A stretch of 64,000 nt of DNA from Nocardia africana NBRC 100379. GTDB lineage: Bacteria; Actinomycetota; Actinomycetes; Mycobacteriales; Mycobacteriaceae. The stretch is taken from assembly GCF_001612635.1 (NCBI RefSeq), contig NZ_BDAV01000005.1, positions 310,001-374,000 of the forward strand, written 5' to 3'. A program made the translations under genes and the position numbers. Below, piece by piece: positions 45,979 to 54,372 of the stretch. The notes under the pieces were generated by a model. The model worked only from the letters and a program-made list of their open reading frames with translations. It ran no database searches and was not told the DNA's origin. How positions within the stretch are numbered: the stretch's first letter is position 1; the number at the start of each line of letters is the position of its first letter.

Positions 45979-46794
45979 ATGGGTTCGGCCGGTGCGGCAT
46001 TCGTGAACGGCGAGCGGTCGCTCAGGCCGTTCGCCGGGCAGGTGATGCCCGCCGGCACCGGCCGTGCCCCGGCGTTCATCGCGGTCGCACACGGGAGCCG
46101 TGACCCGCGGTCCGCGGCGACGATGTCGGCCGTGGTCGCCGAGATCGCCGGACAACGTCCGGATGTCGACGTGCGACTGGCATTCCTGGACCTGAACACC
46201 CCGTCGGTGGAACAGGTCATCGATGCCGTCGCGACACAGGGACATACCGAGGCGATCGTCGTCCCGTTGCTGCTGGGCAGTGCCTTTCACGCCCGGGTCG
46301 ATCTGCCCGGCATGCTGGCGGCCGCCCGCAATCGGCATCCGCTGCTGCGGATCACACAGGCCGACGTGCTGGGAACCGACGAACGACTGGTGGCGGCGGT
46401 GCGGGACCGGGCGCAGACCGCGGGCGCCGATCCCGGCGATGCCGAGCTGGGTATCGCGGTCGCAGCCGTCGGCTCCTCCTCCGCGGCCGCCAACCGGATC
46501 ACGGCCGAGGTCGCGGTGGCGCTCACGCACGGCACCCGCTGGCGATCCACGATCTGCTTCGCGACCACGCAGCCGTCGCTGAGCCGAGCCGTCTCGGATC
46601 TGCGCAGCCGGGGAGCCCGCCGGGTGATGGTCGCCCCGTGGTTCCTGGCCCCGGGATTGCTCCTCGATCGCCTGGCCGTCGCCGAACCCGGCCTCGTGCA
46701 CGCACCCGCGATCGGGCCGCACCGGTTTCTCACCGAGGTCGCACTCGAGCGTTATCTCACCGCCGACCGGTTGTCCCTCGAGCTTTCGGCCTGA
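45979..46794 (+). CDS. Sirohydrochlorin chelatase-like protein (CbiX family)
   Basis: A 271-residue two-repeat CbiX-type protein. The first half starts FIAVAHGSRDPRSAATM, whose His is the usual metal-binding and catalytic residue. VVPLLLGSAFHARVDLPGML supplies a second His. The second half repeats the fold more loosely (VMVAPWFLAPGLLLDRL). It most likely inserts iron into sirohydrochlorin to make sirohaem for SirA. It starts 1 nt after cysN and ends the operon. Rv2393 is the M. tuberculosis counterpart. Confidence 0.88.
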   Translation: MGSAGAAFVNGERSLRPFAGQVMPAGTGRAPAFIAVAHGSRDPRSAATMSAVVAEIAGQRPDVDVRLAFLDLNTPSVEQVIDAVATQGHTEAIVVPLLLGSAFHARVDLPGMLAAARNRHPLLRITQADVLGTDERLVAAVRDRAQTAGADPGDAELGIAVAAVGSSSAAANRITAEVAVALTHGTRWRSTICFATTQPSLSRAVSDLRSRGARRVMVAPWFLAPGLLLDRLAVAEPGLVHAPAIGPHRFLTEVALERYLTADRLSLELSA

Positions 46795-46836
46795 ATCCAC
46801 CCGGCCCTCCCGGTGGCGCGCGTCGGGTGCCGGGCC

Positions 46837-47625
46837 TCAACCCGCGAACCAGCGCTCCAGCACCAGGGCCGCCCCGTCCTCGCTGATATCGGCGGTCGTC
46901 TCGTCGGCGAGCTCGTGGACCGGGGGCACCGCATTGCCCATGGCGACGGAATGTCCTGCCCAGGTGAGCATTTCGATATCGTTGTAGCCGTCGCCGATGG
47001 CCAGGGTCTGCTCGAGCGGGATGTCGAGGGACAGGCGAAGTTGTTCCAGCGCCCAGCCTTTGGACACCCCCTGTTTGGAGGCGACCAGCCACGGTTCGTC
47101 CTCGCCGTGCACCCAGCCGGCGCCGGGAAGGTCGAGTTCGCCGATGGCGTCGATCATTTCGTCGAGGCTGCCGCCGGGCCACCAGCCGTTGAGCCGCGTG
47201 GTCGGCTCCAGGCTCAGTTCGGCATCGTCGACGAAGCGAAATTCCCCGAGCCGGAAGCTGCCGGGATAGTAGCCGGTGGCCCACGTTCCCACCCCCACCT
47301 TCTCCACCGACAGCACCATATCGGGCAGCAGTGAACGCAGTGTCGCGACCGCGGGTTCCGGGTCGAAGGTATGAACGGCCAGCGGCTCCCAGTTCGAAAT
47401 GTCGACGTGCACAGCGCCGTTCGAGCACAGCGCCTGGCCTTCCTCGAGTCCCAGTTCCTCCATCACGAGCCGGGTGGCCAGCAGGGTGCGACCGGTCGTG
47501 ATCACCACATGGGCGCCCGCATCGACCGCGGCCCGCACCGCCGCACGCACGCGCGGGCTCATCGGTGCGCCCGCCTGCAGGATGGTCCCGTCCACATCCA
47601 GGGCAATCAGTCGAGGACTGTTCAC
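46837..47625 (-). CDS. HAD-family phosphatase (Cof type)
   Basis: A 262-residue HAD hydrolase of the Cof/IIB group. Motif I is LIALDVDGTIL (nucleophile and acid Asp), motif II VITTGRT, motif III Lys in SKGWALEQL and motif IV IGDGYNDIEML. The large C2-type cap lies between motifs II and III. Likely a sugar phosphate or cofactor phosphatase; substrate unknown. The start is GTG 47625 (MNSPRLIALDVDG). It is convergent with the end of the sulfate operon. Confidence 0.9.
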   Translation of the reverse strand: MNSPRLIALDVDGTILQAGAPMSPRVRAAVRAAVDAGAHVVITTGRTLLATRLVMEELGLEEGQALCSNGAVHVDISNWEPLAVHTFDPEPAVATLRSLLPDMVLSVEKVGVGTWATGYYPGSFRLGEFRFVDDAELSLEPTTRLNGWWPGGSLDEMIDAIGELDLPGAGWVHGEDEPWLVASKQGVSKGWALEQLRLSLDIPLEQTLAIGDGYNDIEMLTWAGHSVAMGNAVPPVHELADETTADISEDGAALVLERWFAG

Positions 47626-47762
47626 CGAGTCATTGTCACCGATCGTGCCGCTGCGCTGACAGCCCCGCCACCGTTACCCGGCGGTATGCCCTCCCGTTGC
47701 TGGATGACATATCAACTACAGGTCCGAATCCCGCCAGCTTTGCCGGCTTCGCGCGATTTGAC

Positions 47763-47774
47763 TGACACCTGTCA
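47763..47774. promoter_or_regulatory. Short inverted repeat upstream of the SDR gene
   Basis: TGACA (47763-47767), CC, TGTCA (47770-47774), 53 nt before the SDR start. TTGACT just before it could be a -35 box. It might be an operator, but the arms are short. Confidence 0.35.
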
Positions 47775-47827
47775 CGAGATGGCGTGGCAGACAACGGATA
47801 TGGAAACGGCAATAGAGAGGGACGACA

Positions 47828-48589
47828 GTGGACAACCGCTTCGAATCGAAGGTCGTGCTGATCACCGGCGCCAGTAGTGGGGTCGGCGCGGCCGTCGCCC
47901 GGCGAGTGGCGGCGGAGGGCGCCGCGGTGGTGCTGGGCGCCCGCGGCAAGGAGGCCGGGGACCGGATCGCCGCGGATATCCGCGCCGAGGGCGGCCGGGC
48001 GATCTTCGTCCCGACCGACGTCACCGTGGCCGAGGACGTGGATCGGCTCACCCACGCCGCCATCGACGAATTCGGGCGGCTGGACGCGGCATTCAACAAC
48101 GCCGGGGCCGTCAACTCCTTCGGCCCGGTGCAGGACATCGACGAAGCCGGGTGGCGCGCGGATCTGGAACTCAACCTCACCGGCGTGTACTTCGGCCTGC
48201 GGTCGCAGGTACCGGCGCTGCTGGCGTCCGGCGGCGGGGCGATTCTCAACAACGCCTCCAACCTCGGTGTGGTCGGTATGGGCTCGGTCGCTGCGTATGT
48301 CGCGGCCAAACACGGTGTGGTCGGCCTGACCCGCGCGGTCGCGCTGGAGACGGCCACCGAGGGTGTGCGGGTCAACGCGCTGGTCTCGGGTGCGGTGGAC
48401 ACTCCGGCGTTCCGCGCGTCGATGGGTGCGACACCCGAAGGCGAGGCGGCGATCGCGGCGCTGCATCCGCTCGGCCGAATCGCCCGCGCGGAGGAGATCG
48501 CATCCCTGTGCGCCTACCTCCTCTCCGACGAGGCGAGCTTCGTGACCGGCGCGGCGGTCGCGATCGACGGCGGTTTCACCGCCCGGTAG
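47828..48589 (+). CDS. Short-chain dehydrogenase/reductase
   Basis: A 253-residue classical SDR. The cofactor motif is VLITGASSGVGAAVA (TGxxxGxG), with the structural NNAG in AAFNNAGAVN, catalytic Ser in ILNNASNLG and YVAAK (Tyr-x3-Lys). The Arg after the second strand (LGARGKEAG) suggests NADP preference. The start is GTG 47828 with GAGAGGGA upstream. Substrate unknown. It is convergent with the WYL regulator. Confidence 0.9.
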   Translation: MDNRFESKVVLITGASSGVGAAVARRVAAEGAAVVLGARGKEAGDRIAADIRAEGGRAIFVPTDVTVAEDVDRLTHAAIDEFGRLDAAFNNAGAVNSFGPVQDIDEAGWRADLELNLTGVYFGLRSQVPALLASGGGAILNNASNLGVVGMGSVAAYVAAKHGVVGLTRAVALETATEGVRVNALVSGAVDTPAFRASMGATPEGEAAIAALHPLGRIARAEEIASLCAYLLSDEASFVTGAAVAIDGGFTAR

Positions 48590-48597
48590 CCCGACGA

Positions 48598-49530
48598 TCA
48601 GCGGTAGATCGCGGCGAGCTCGGCCGCCAGCGCGGCCAGCTCACGCCGAATCGATTCGGGGGCAACGACTTCGAGGCGGCCTCCGAATCCGGCGAGTTGC
48701 TCGGCGATCGCGCGCGGCAGATGGGCGCTGATCCGGAGCCCCACCCGGCCGCCGTCGACCGGGCCGTCCTCGGCGCAGTGCCGGCCCAGCCGGTCGTGCA
48801 GGATCGGCACGATCTCGGCATCGGCGTGCACGATCGCCGAGACCTCACCGCGGCGGTGTTCCATCTGTTCGACGATCTCCGACCACGCCTGCGCCAGATC
48901 GAAATCCGCCGGAACGTCGGCCACGCCGTCCTCGACGGTCACCTCGCTCATCCGATCGACGCGATAGGTCCGGCGGCCGCGGTCGGTCCCGGCTATCAGA
49001 TACCACACGGCGTCCTTGTCGACGACGCCCCACGGATCGACGACACGCTCGCGATGCGCCGGGCCGTAGCGGAATCGGACGGTACGCCGCCGGGCGACGG
49101 CCTGTCGCAGCAGTTCGACCTCCGCCGGTTCGGATCGCGGCCGCCGGCCCCAGCCGTCCGGATCGATCAGCGTCGCCGCCGAGGCGGCCAGGGCTTGCTC
49201 GCGGAACGTCTCCGGCAAGGCCCGCAACAGTTTTCGCAGCGCCGAGCGAGTGGCGGGCGAGCCCGAGGCCGCCGGACCGAGCAGCAGGAACAGCGCCCGG
49301 GCCTCGTCGGCCGTCATTCCGCTGAGGTCGGTCCGGGCGCCACCGACCAGCTCCCAGCCCCCGCCTCGGCCGGGCTGCGGGTAGACCGGCACGCCGGCCG
49401 ACGACAGCGCCTCGAGGTCGCGGCGCGCGGTCGCCACGGAAACCTCGAGTTCCCTCGCGACCTCGGCGGCGGTCACCCGGCCCCTCGCCTGCATCAGGAG
49501 CAGCGTGGCAATCAGACGGTCGGCGCGCAT
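48598..49530 (-). CDS. WYL-domain transcriptional regulator (YafY type)
   Basis: A 310-residue regulator. The N-terminal winged helix is MRADRLIATLLLMQARGRVT and VARELEVSVATARRDLEALS. The WYL domain (about 140-215) has RFRYGPAHRERVVDPWGVV and DAVWYLIAGTDRGRRTYRVD, with the WYL core read as VWYLIAG. A WCX extension follows. WYL proteins often sense ligands or nucleic acids. It is divergent from a VOC gene with a perfect inverted repeat between them. The open frame runs far upstream over other genes but is not conserved. Confidence 0.9.
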   Translation of the reverse strand: MRADRLIATLLLMQARGRVTAAEVARELEVSVATARRDLEALSSAGVPVYPQPGRGGGWELVGGARTDLSGMTADEARALFLLLGPAASGSPATRSALRKLLRALPETFREQALAASAATLIDPDGWGRRPRSEPAEVELLRQAVARRRTVRFRYGPAHRERVVDPWGVVDKDAVWYLIAGTDRGRRTYRVDRMSEVTVEDGVADVPADFDLAQAWSEIVEQMEHRRGEVSAIVHADAEIVPILHDRLGRHCAEDGPVDGGRVGLRISAHLPRAIAEQLAGFGGRLEVVAPESIRRELAALAAELAAIYR

Positions 49531-49547
49531 ACGGCAATTCTGCCGAA

Positions 49548-49574
49548 CAAAGTGCTCATTCGGTGAGCACTTTG
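49548..49574. promoter_or_regulatory. 27-bp perfect inverted repeat upstream of WYL regulator
   Basis: Arms CAAAGTGCTCA (49548-49558) and TGAGCACTTTG (49564-49574), centre TTCGG. It lies 17 nt from the regulator start and 61 nt from the VOC start, in the shared promoter region. A likely operator for the WYL protein. Confidence 0.78.
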
Positions 49575-49635
49575 AGCGCGACGATTGTATGAGACACCGC
49601 AACGAGCGAGACATGCAACGACCGAGGAGAGACCG

Positions 49636-50034
49636 ATGCTGCGCGGAATGACGACCGTGTCCTACTACGCCGACGACCTGGCGGCGGCGAAGCGCTGGTA
49701 CAGCGAATTGCTCGGTACCACACCGTATTTCGAGGCCCCCGGCTATATCGAGTTCCGGATCGGCGACTACCGGCACGAACTCGGCATCATCGACCGCCGC
49801 TACTGCCCGGACTCCGCCCGCGAAACCGGCGGCGCACTGCTGTACTGGCACGTCGACGATCTCGACGCCGCAATGAACAGGCTCCGCGAGCTCGGCGCCG
49901 CCGAACACCAGCCCGTCACCGAACGCGGTCCGGGGTTCGTCACCGCGTCGGTGGTCGACCCGTTCGGCAATCTTCTCGGCATCATGTCCAACCAGCACTA
50001 CCTCGACGTCCTGGACGAACGCCGAGCCTCGTAA
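49636..50034 (+). CDS. VOC-family protein
   Basis: A 132-residue VOC protein. It begins MLRGMTTVSYYADDLAAAKR, the first module, and the second has LLYWHVDDLDAAMNRL and VVDPFGNLLGIM. The metal-ligand positions seem partly changed (the usual final Glu is replaced by Met in LGIM), so it may be a binding protein or a modified enzyme. GAGGAG precedes the ATG at 49636. It is probably controlled by the divergent WYL regulator. Confidence 0.85.
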   Translation: MLRGMTTVSYYADDLAAAKRWYSELLGTTPYFEAPGYIEFRIGDYRHELGIIDRRYCPDSARETGGALLYWHVDDLDAAMNRLRELGAAEHQPVTERGPGFVTASVVDPFGNLLGIMSNQHYLDVLDERRAS

Positions 50035-50083
50035 CCGACGGTTCGGCGCGATATCGGTGGCCGAGGGCCGCCGGTGAACCTGG

Positions 50084-52372
50084 TCAGTGCCCGAAACCGC
50101 CGAAGCCACCGCTGTGGAAACCGCCGCCCAGGCCACCCCCGTGGAAGCCGCCACCGGCGCCGAGGCCGGGGTTGCTCGGCGCGACGACGCCGGGGTGAGC
50201 GGGCGCGACCGGGGCGGGGTTCGTCCCGCCGGGGCGGGTGGCGCCGCCGGGAGGTGCGACCGTGCCGCCCCCGGGATGGGGAGTGTGGGCCGCACCGGCA
50301 CCGGCACCCGGGCTGGTATCGGAAGGCGTTGTGCCCGTGGCGGATTGGGTTCCCCCGGTCGACGCGGAATCGGTGCCGCCACCGGCGGGGGCCGAGGTGC
50401 CGGGCTTCGCGTTGTCCCCGGCGTTCGCTGTGCCGTTCGAGTTCGCTGTGCCGTTCGAGTTCGCAGTGCCGTTCGAGTTCGCGGAGTCGCCCGAATGCGA
50501 GCCGTCGCCGGGATTCGCCGTACCACCGGTATCGGTTCCGGTGCCGGAGTTCGTGGCGTCGCCGGAGTGTGCCGGGCCCGAGTTCGCGCCCCCCGGCTTC
50601 GTCGCATCCGAGTTCTGCGTACCAGCGGAGTTCGCGGAGTCGTCGGCGTGCGCGCCGTGCGCATCGGCGCTGGTCGAACCGCCGGTCGCACCGCCCGAAT
50701 TCGACTCGGGCTCCGACGCGGTACCCGAGCCGTCACCGTTGCCGGCGGTACCGCTCGAGTGCCCGGACCCCGGAGGGGACGCGGCATCGCCGGAATGCGA
50801 ATTACCGGACGCCGCACCGGTAGCTGCGGGCGTGTTGTCGGCAGGCGCTGGGTTCGTGCCGGGCGCGGGTGCGGTCGGACCATCCGGTTTCGGCGCCGAG
50901 CGTCCGGGCTTGGACGGGGCTCCGGGTGTGGAACCGCCGTCGGGTGGGGTGCCCTGGTCACCGGATCCGGGCTGACCGGGATGTCCCGTGCCGGGCAGAT
51001 CGCGGGCCGCGGCGCCGGCGGCCAGCAGCGCCGCCGCACCCGAGTTCACGAACGGCATGGGGTTGGTGAAACGCGCCGGGTCGGAGTAGGTCCGGGCGCG
51101 AGGCGGCACACAGGGCGTGACGGCGCCGTAGTCGCGCAGCGCGTTCTCCACCCGACCGGTCATGGCGTGTGAAAAGTCGTGCGCCGCACCGGCATAGCTG
51201 CGCAAGCCGGACAGCGAGGTGCCCATCAGACTGTCGGCGCGGGCCGCCAGCGCCGCGAATCCGGTCCCGAATCCCGGCGTCTGCGGCAGCTCGCCGACCT
51301 GCTCGCGCAATCCGTCCGCCGGGCCGGCCAGCGCGGGGGCGAACTCCATGATCGGGCCGTCGGTACCGAGCGGCCCACCGCCGATCATGGTCGCCGCCGA
51401 CATCGCGAGGGCGGAGACGACCGCGGCGGAGGATACGACCGCCGCTCCCCGGGCATACCGCCCGACATTGCTGTTGCTCGTGGCGAATCGAGCCGAGGCG
51501 ATGGCGGCTCCGGTCGCGACCGTATGCGCCGGATCCGGCGGGACGATCACCGGAGGCCCCAATTCGGCCAGTACCTCCGCCACCTCGACGGGCCGCGCGG
51601 CGCCGCCGATCAATACCACGCGATCGATGTCGTCGATGGTCACCCGCGCACGCTTCAGGCAATCGCGAACCACCCGAAGGGAATTGCGCACATGCCACGT
51701 CCGCAAGCGACGGGTGTCCTCGGCCGGGACCACCTTCGACACCGGCGCCGGCACGTCCGGAGCCAGGGCCCGGGCGTAGCGCGCCAGGACGGCGCCCAGC
51801 GGCCGGCCACCGAAGGCGTCGGAGCGCAACGCCGAGCCGAGCACTCCGCGCTGATCGAATTCGGCCTCGGTCCGGACCACCGCGACGTCCAGATTGTTGG
51901 CGCCCAGATCGTAGACGAGCGTGGAACAGCTTGCGGAGACACCGTATTCGTCGTCGAGCCATTCCACGGCGGCCACCGGTTCGGGCATCAGGATCACGTC
52001 GAAGGCGCCGCAGCGGTGCAGCGCGTACTGCAGCGATGCGATCTGCCGGTCGGTGTAGCAGGCGGGATAGGTGAGGACCGGCCCGGCCTCGGGATCGCTG
52101 GCCTCGATCAGACAGGTGGCGACCGAGGCGAGCAGGTCGGCCGAGGACCGGACCCGGCCACCCAGCGACACCGGCTCGCGCGGCTGAGTGAGATCGGCGA
52201 AATCCGTGACCACCGGCGCGAATCGAGGCATGCCACCGACCCGGACGGCTCCGGATCGATCGACGGTGACCGCGGTGCGGCGCACACGGACCGCGGGACG
52301 GCCGCGATCACCGGTAGTCGCCGCCCACACGGAATTCACTGTGCCGATGCTCATGCCGAAGCCAACCGTCAT
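50084..52372 (-). CDS. Membrane-anchored Hsp70-like ATPase with long extracellular tail (copy A)
   Basis: A 762-residue protein. Residues 1-300 resemble an Hsp70 nucleotide-binding domain: phosphate-1 SIGTVNS, EPVAAVEWL, phosphate-2 VYDLGANNLDVAVV (altered from DLGGGTFD) and adenosine motif LIGGAARPVEV. A hydrophobic segment at about 308-331 follows, then about 430 residues very rich in Gly, Ser, Thr, Pro and Asn, ending in a Gly/His-rich stretch (GGGFHSGGFGGFGH). There is no substrate-binding domain. The start MTVGFG at 52372 is chosen to match copy B; an ATG two codons upstream is possible. Function unknown. It is related to the gene at 57650-58846. Confidence 0.8.
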   Translation of the reverse strand: MTVGFGMSIGTVNSVWAATTGDRGRPAVRVRRTAVTVDRSGAVRVGGMPRFAPVVTDFADLTQPREPVSLGGRVRSSADLLASVATCLIEASDPEAGPVLTYPACYTDRQIASLQYALHRCGAFDVILMPEPVAAVEWLDDEYGVSASCSTLVYDLGANNLDVAVVRTEAEFDQRGVLGSALRSDAFGGRPLGAVLARYARALAPDVPAPVSKVVPAEDTRRLRTWHVRNSLRVVRDCLKRARVTIDDIDRVVLIGGAARPVEVAEVLAELGPPVIVPPDPAHTVATGAAIASARFATSNSNVGRYARGAAVVSSAAVVSALAMSAATMIGGGPLGTDGPIMEFAPALAGPADGLREQVGELPQTPGFGTGFAALAARADSLMGTSLSGLRSYAGAAHDFSHAMTGRVENALRDYGAVTPCVPPRARTYSDPARFTNPMPFVNSGAAALLAAGAAARDLPGTGHPGQPGSGDQGTPPDGGSTPGAPSKPGRSAPKPDGPTAPAPGTNPAPADNTPAATGAASGNSHSGDAASPPGSGHSSGTAGNGDGSGTASEPESNSGGATGGSTSADAHGAHADDSANSAGTQNSDATKPGGANSGPAHSGDATNSGTGTDTGGTANPGDGSHSGDSANSNGTANSNGTANSNGTANAGDNAKPGTSAPAGGGTDSASTGGTQSATGTTPSDTSPGAGAGAAHTPHPGGGTVAPPGGATRPGGTNPAPVAPAHPGVVAPSNPGLGAGGGFHGGGLGGGFHSGGFGGFGH
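50424..50477 (-). repeat. Three tandem 18-bp repeats in copy A tail
   Basis: Three units at 50424-50441, 50442-50459 and 50460-50477 encode SNGTAN repeats in the extracellular tail. Two copies are identical and the third has one change, so the number of units may vary between strains. Confidence 0.85.
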
Positions 52373-52727
52373 TGCCATCCCGTCAACGCACCGAGACCAC
52401 GGCCCCAGGTGGTTCAACCATGTGGTCGCGGTCGTTTACCAAATAGCGAACACAGGTTAGCTGGTCGGTCTCGTTCACGGAAACCGAATGGGCGGAAAAG
52501 CTTTCGCACTTACCGCTGGATCGAGCAAAAGACCTGATAGGCAGCGGTCTACGACGCGATCGGAAGGGCTGAATCACCCACCGCGCGAGAATAGCTGGAA
52601 AAACTGGCCATTTCACAGTTGAGCAGACTAAATACCGACCGGTTTTCTATGGAATTGCGGCAATGACAATCACGAGGCCGAATTCCGTGCGGCCGTGCCG
52701 AATGGCTGAACGGTTGCCGAAACGACA
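52373..52727. other. Intergenic region upstream of Hsp70-like copy A
   Basis: No gene is supported here. The stretch is clearly lower in GC than its neighbours (runs such as AATAGCTGGAAAAACTGG). It must hold the copy A promoter. I see no clear -35/-10 pair or strong inverted repeat. Confidence 0.5.
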
Positions 52728-52757
52728 ACTGCCCCGATCCGGGCGGATCGGGGCAGT
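52728..52757 (-). terminator. Strong hairpin terminator after the ferredoxin reductase
   Basis: A perfect 13-bp stem: left arm 52728-52740 (core CTGCCCCGATCC), loop GGGC, right arm 52745-52757 (core GGATCGGGGCAG). It lies 17 nt past the stop codon. A TTGTCGTTT stretch follows on the minus strand. Confidence 0.82.
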
Positions 52758-52774
52758 CGGTCGAGATGTCCGAT

Positions 52775-54358
52775 TCAGGCGCGAGCGAGCAACTTGCGCT
52801 TCCACCACGGCTGGGCCGTGGCACCGCCACGCACCGCATCGGGGCGGCGGCGCTGGACCAGCCGATCGAAATCGGTGGCGTCGGCGGTGGGCCGGCGCAG
52901 CCGCCCGGCGTTGAAGTCGTCGACCAGTTGCCGCACCGTCTGCTGCGCGCAGGATTTGTTGGTGCCGATGAAGCCCGTCGGACCGCGCTTGATCCAGCCG
53001 GTCACATAGGTTCCCGGGACCACCGCGCCGCCCGCCGATTCGAGCACCCGGCCGTCGGCGTTCGGGATGACACCGGCGCGCTCGTCGAACGGCACCCCCG
53101 GCACGGCCACGCCCCGGTACCCCACCGAAGCCAGAACCAGCGCGGCATCCAGCGTTTCGGTCTCGTCCGTCGCGACCGCCCGGGTGACGCCGGCCTCGTC
53201 GGTGACGAGTTCGTTGCGCACCAGCTCGATTCCGGTCACCCGGTCGGTGCCGACCAGCGCCACCGGCGAGGACAGATAGCGGAAGACGATGCGCTTGCGC
53301 GCGCCCACCGGGCGGTCGGCCACACTGCGCAGCAGCTTCAGCTTCTGCTCGACCTTCTGCGGCATATCCGGAGTCGGTTCCGGCACATCACCTTCCACGA
53401 CGATGTCGAGATCGGATCCGAGCAGGCCCACGAATTCGGGCACGGTGAAGGCGGATTCGGCGGGACCACGACGGCCCACGATCACCACTTCCTCGATCTT
53501 GCTGTGCCGCAGTGCCGTCAGCGCCGTCGGCGACACCTCGGTGGCATCGAGCAGTTCGGGGTCCATGGTGAGGATCCGGGCCACGTCGAGCGCGACGTTG
53601 CCGTTGCCGACGATCACCGCGCGCCGCTGCGACAGATCGAAACTGCGCTGCGCATAGTCGGGATGGCCGTTGTACCACGCCACGAACTCGGTCGCGGACA
53701 GGCTGCCGGGCAGACCCTCGCCGGGAATACCGAGCTTGCGGTCGGACGAGGCGCCCACGGCATAGATCACCGCATCGAAGTGGTCCAGCAGTTCCGGATG
53801 CGAGATGTCCTCACCCACGGCCACATTCAGGTATGAACCGAAACCGGGCTGCGCGGAGATCACATCGAACAACCGGCTCACCTGGCGGGTCCGGGTGTGG
53901 TCGGGTGCGACACCGTGGCGGGCCAGGCCGTAGGGCACCGGCAACCGGTCGAAGACCGTCACCGTCACCTCGGGCTGGGTGAGCAGCTCGTCGGCGGCAT
54001 ACATCGCCGAGGGGCCCGAACCCACGATCGCGACGCGCATCGGACCGCGACCGGCGTCGACCTCGGCGGCGGGCACCGGCTTGGCCAGCAGCGGACGCGG
54101 GCGCGCCTGGCGATAGAAATCGGCGTTGATCTCGATGAACGGCTTCTGCTCCGCGGTGAGCTTCTTCGAGGAGGTGATGGCGTCCACCGGGCAGGCCGTG
54201 GCACAGGCGCCGCAGTCCACGCATGCCGCGGGGTCGACGTACAACATCTCCGCCGTGAGAAAATCCGGTTCGTCGGGCGTGGGATGGATGCAGTTGACCG
54301 GGCACGCGTAGACGCAGGAGGCGTCGCTGCAGCACGACTGGGTGACTACATACGGCAC
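52775..54358 (-). CDS. fprB: Ferredoxin/ferredoxin-NADP reductase fusion (FprB-like)
   Basis: A 527-residue fusion. The N-terminal ferredoxin (about 1-70) has CVYACPVNCIHP and CVDCGACATACPVDAI for two clusters. The adrenodoxin-reductase-like part begins RVAIVGSGPSAMYAADELL (FAD) and has VIVGNGNVALDVARIL (NADP). It ends with GPTGFIGTNKSCAQQTV. It passes electrons from NADPH to ferredoxin-dependent enzymes. The start is GTG 54358, just after an AurF-type oxygenase, and the pair recalls Rv0885-fprB. The reductase may feed that oxygenase. Confidence 0.92.
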   Translation of the reverse strand: MPYVVTQSCCSDASCVYACPVNCIHPTPDEPDFLTAEMLYVDPAACVDCGACATACPVDAITSSKKLTAEQKPFIEINADFYRQARPRPLLAKPVPAAEVDAGRGPMRVAIVGSGPSAMYAADELLTQPEVTVTVFDRLPVPYGLARHGVAPDHTRTRQVSRLFDVISAQPGFGSYLNVAVGEDISHPELLDHFDAVIYAVGASSDRKLGIPGEGLPGSLSATEFVAWYNGHPDYAQRSFDLSQRRAVIVGNGNVALDVARILTMDPELLDATEVSPTALTALRHSKIEEVVIVGRRGPAESAFTVPEFVGLLGSDLDIVVEGDVPEPTPDMPQKVEQKLKLLRSVADRPVGARKRIVFRYLSSPVALVGTDRVTGIELVRNELVTDEAGVTRAVATDETETLDAALVLASVGYRGVAVPGVPFDERAGVIPNADGRVLESAGGAVVPGTYVTGWIKRGPTGFIGTNKSCAQQTVRQLVDDFNAGRLRRPTADATDFDRLVQRRRPDAVRGGATAQPWWKRKLLARA

Positions 54359-54372
54359 TGTATGGCTACCCT

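Noticed and set aside
48598..51039. 813-codon extension of the WYL regulator
   Set aside because: The extra N-terminus is low-complexity read-through over the VOC and Hsp70-like genes; the conserved start is 49530.
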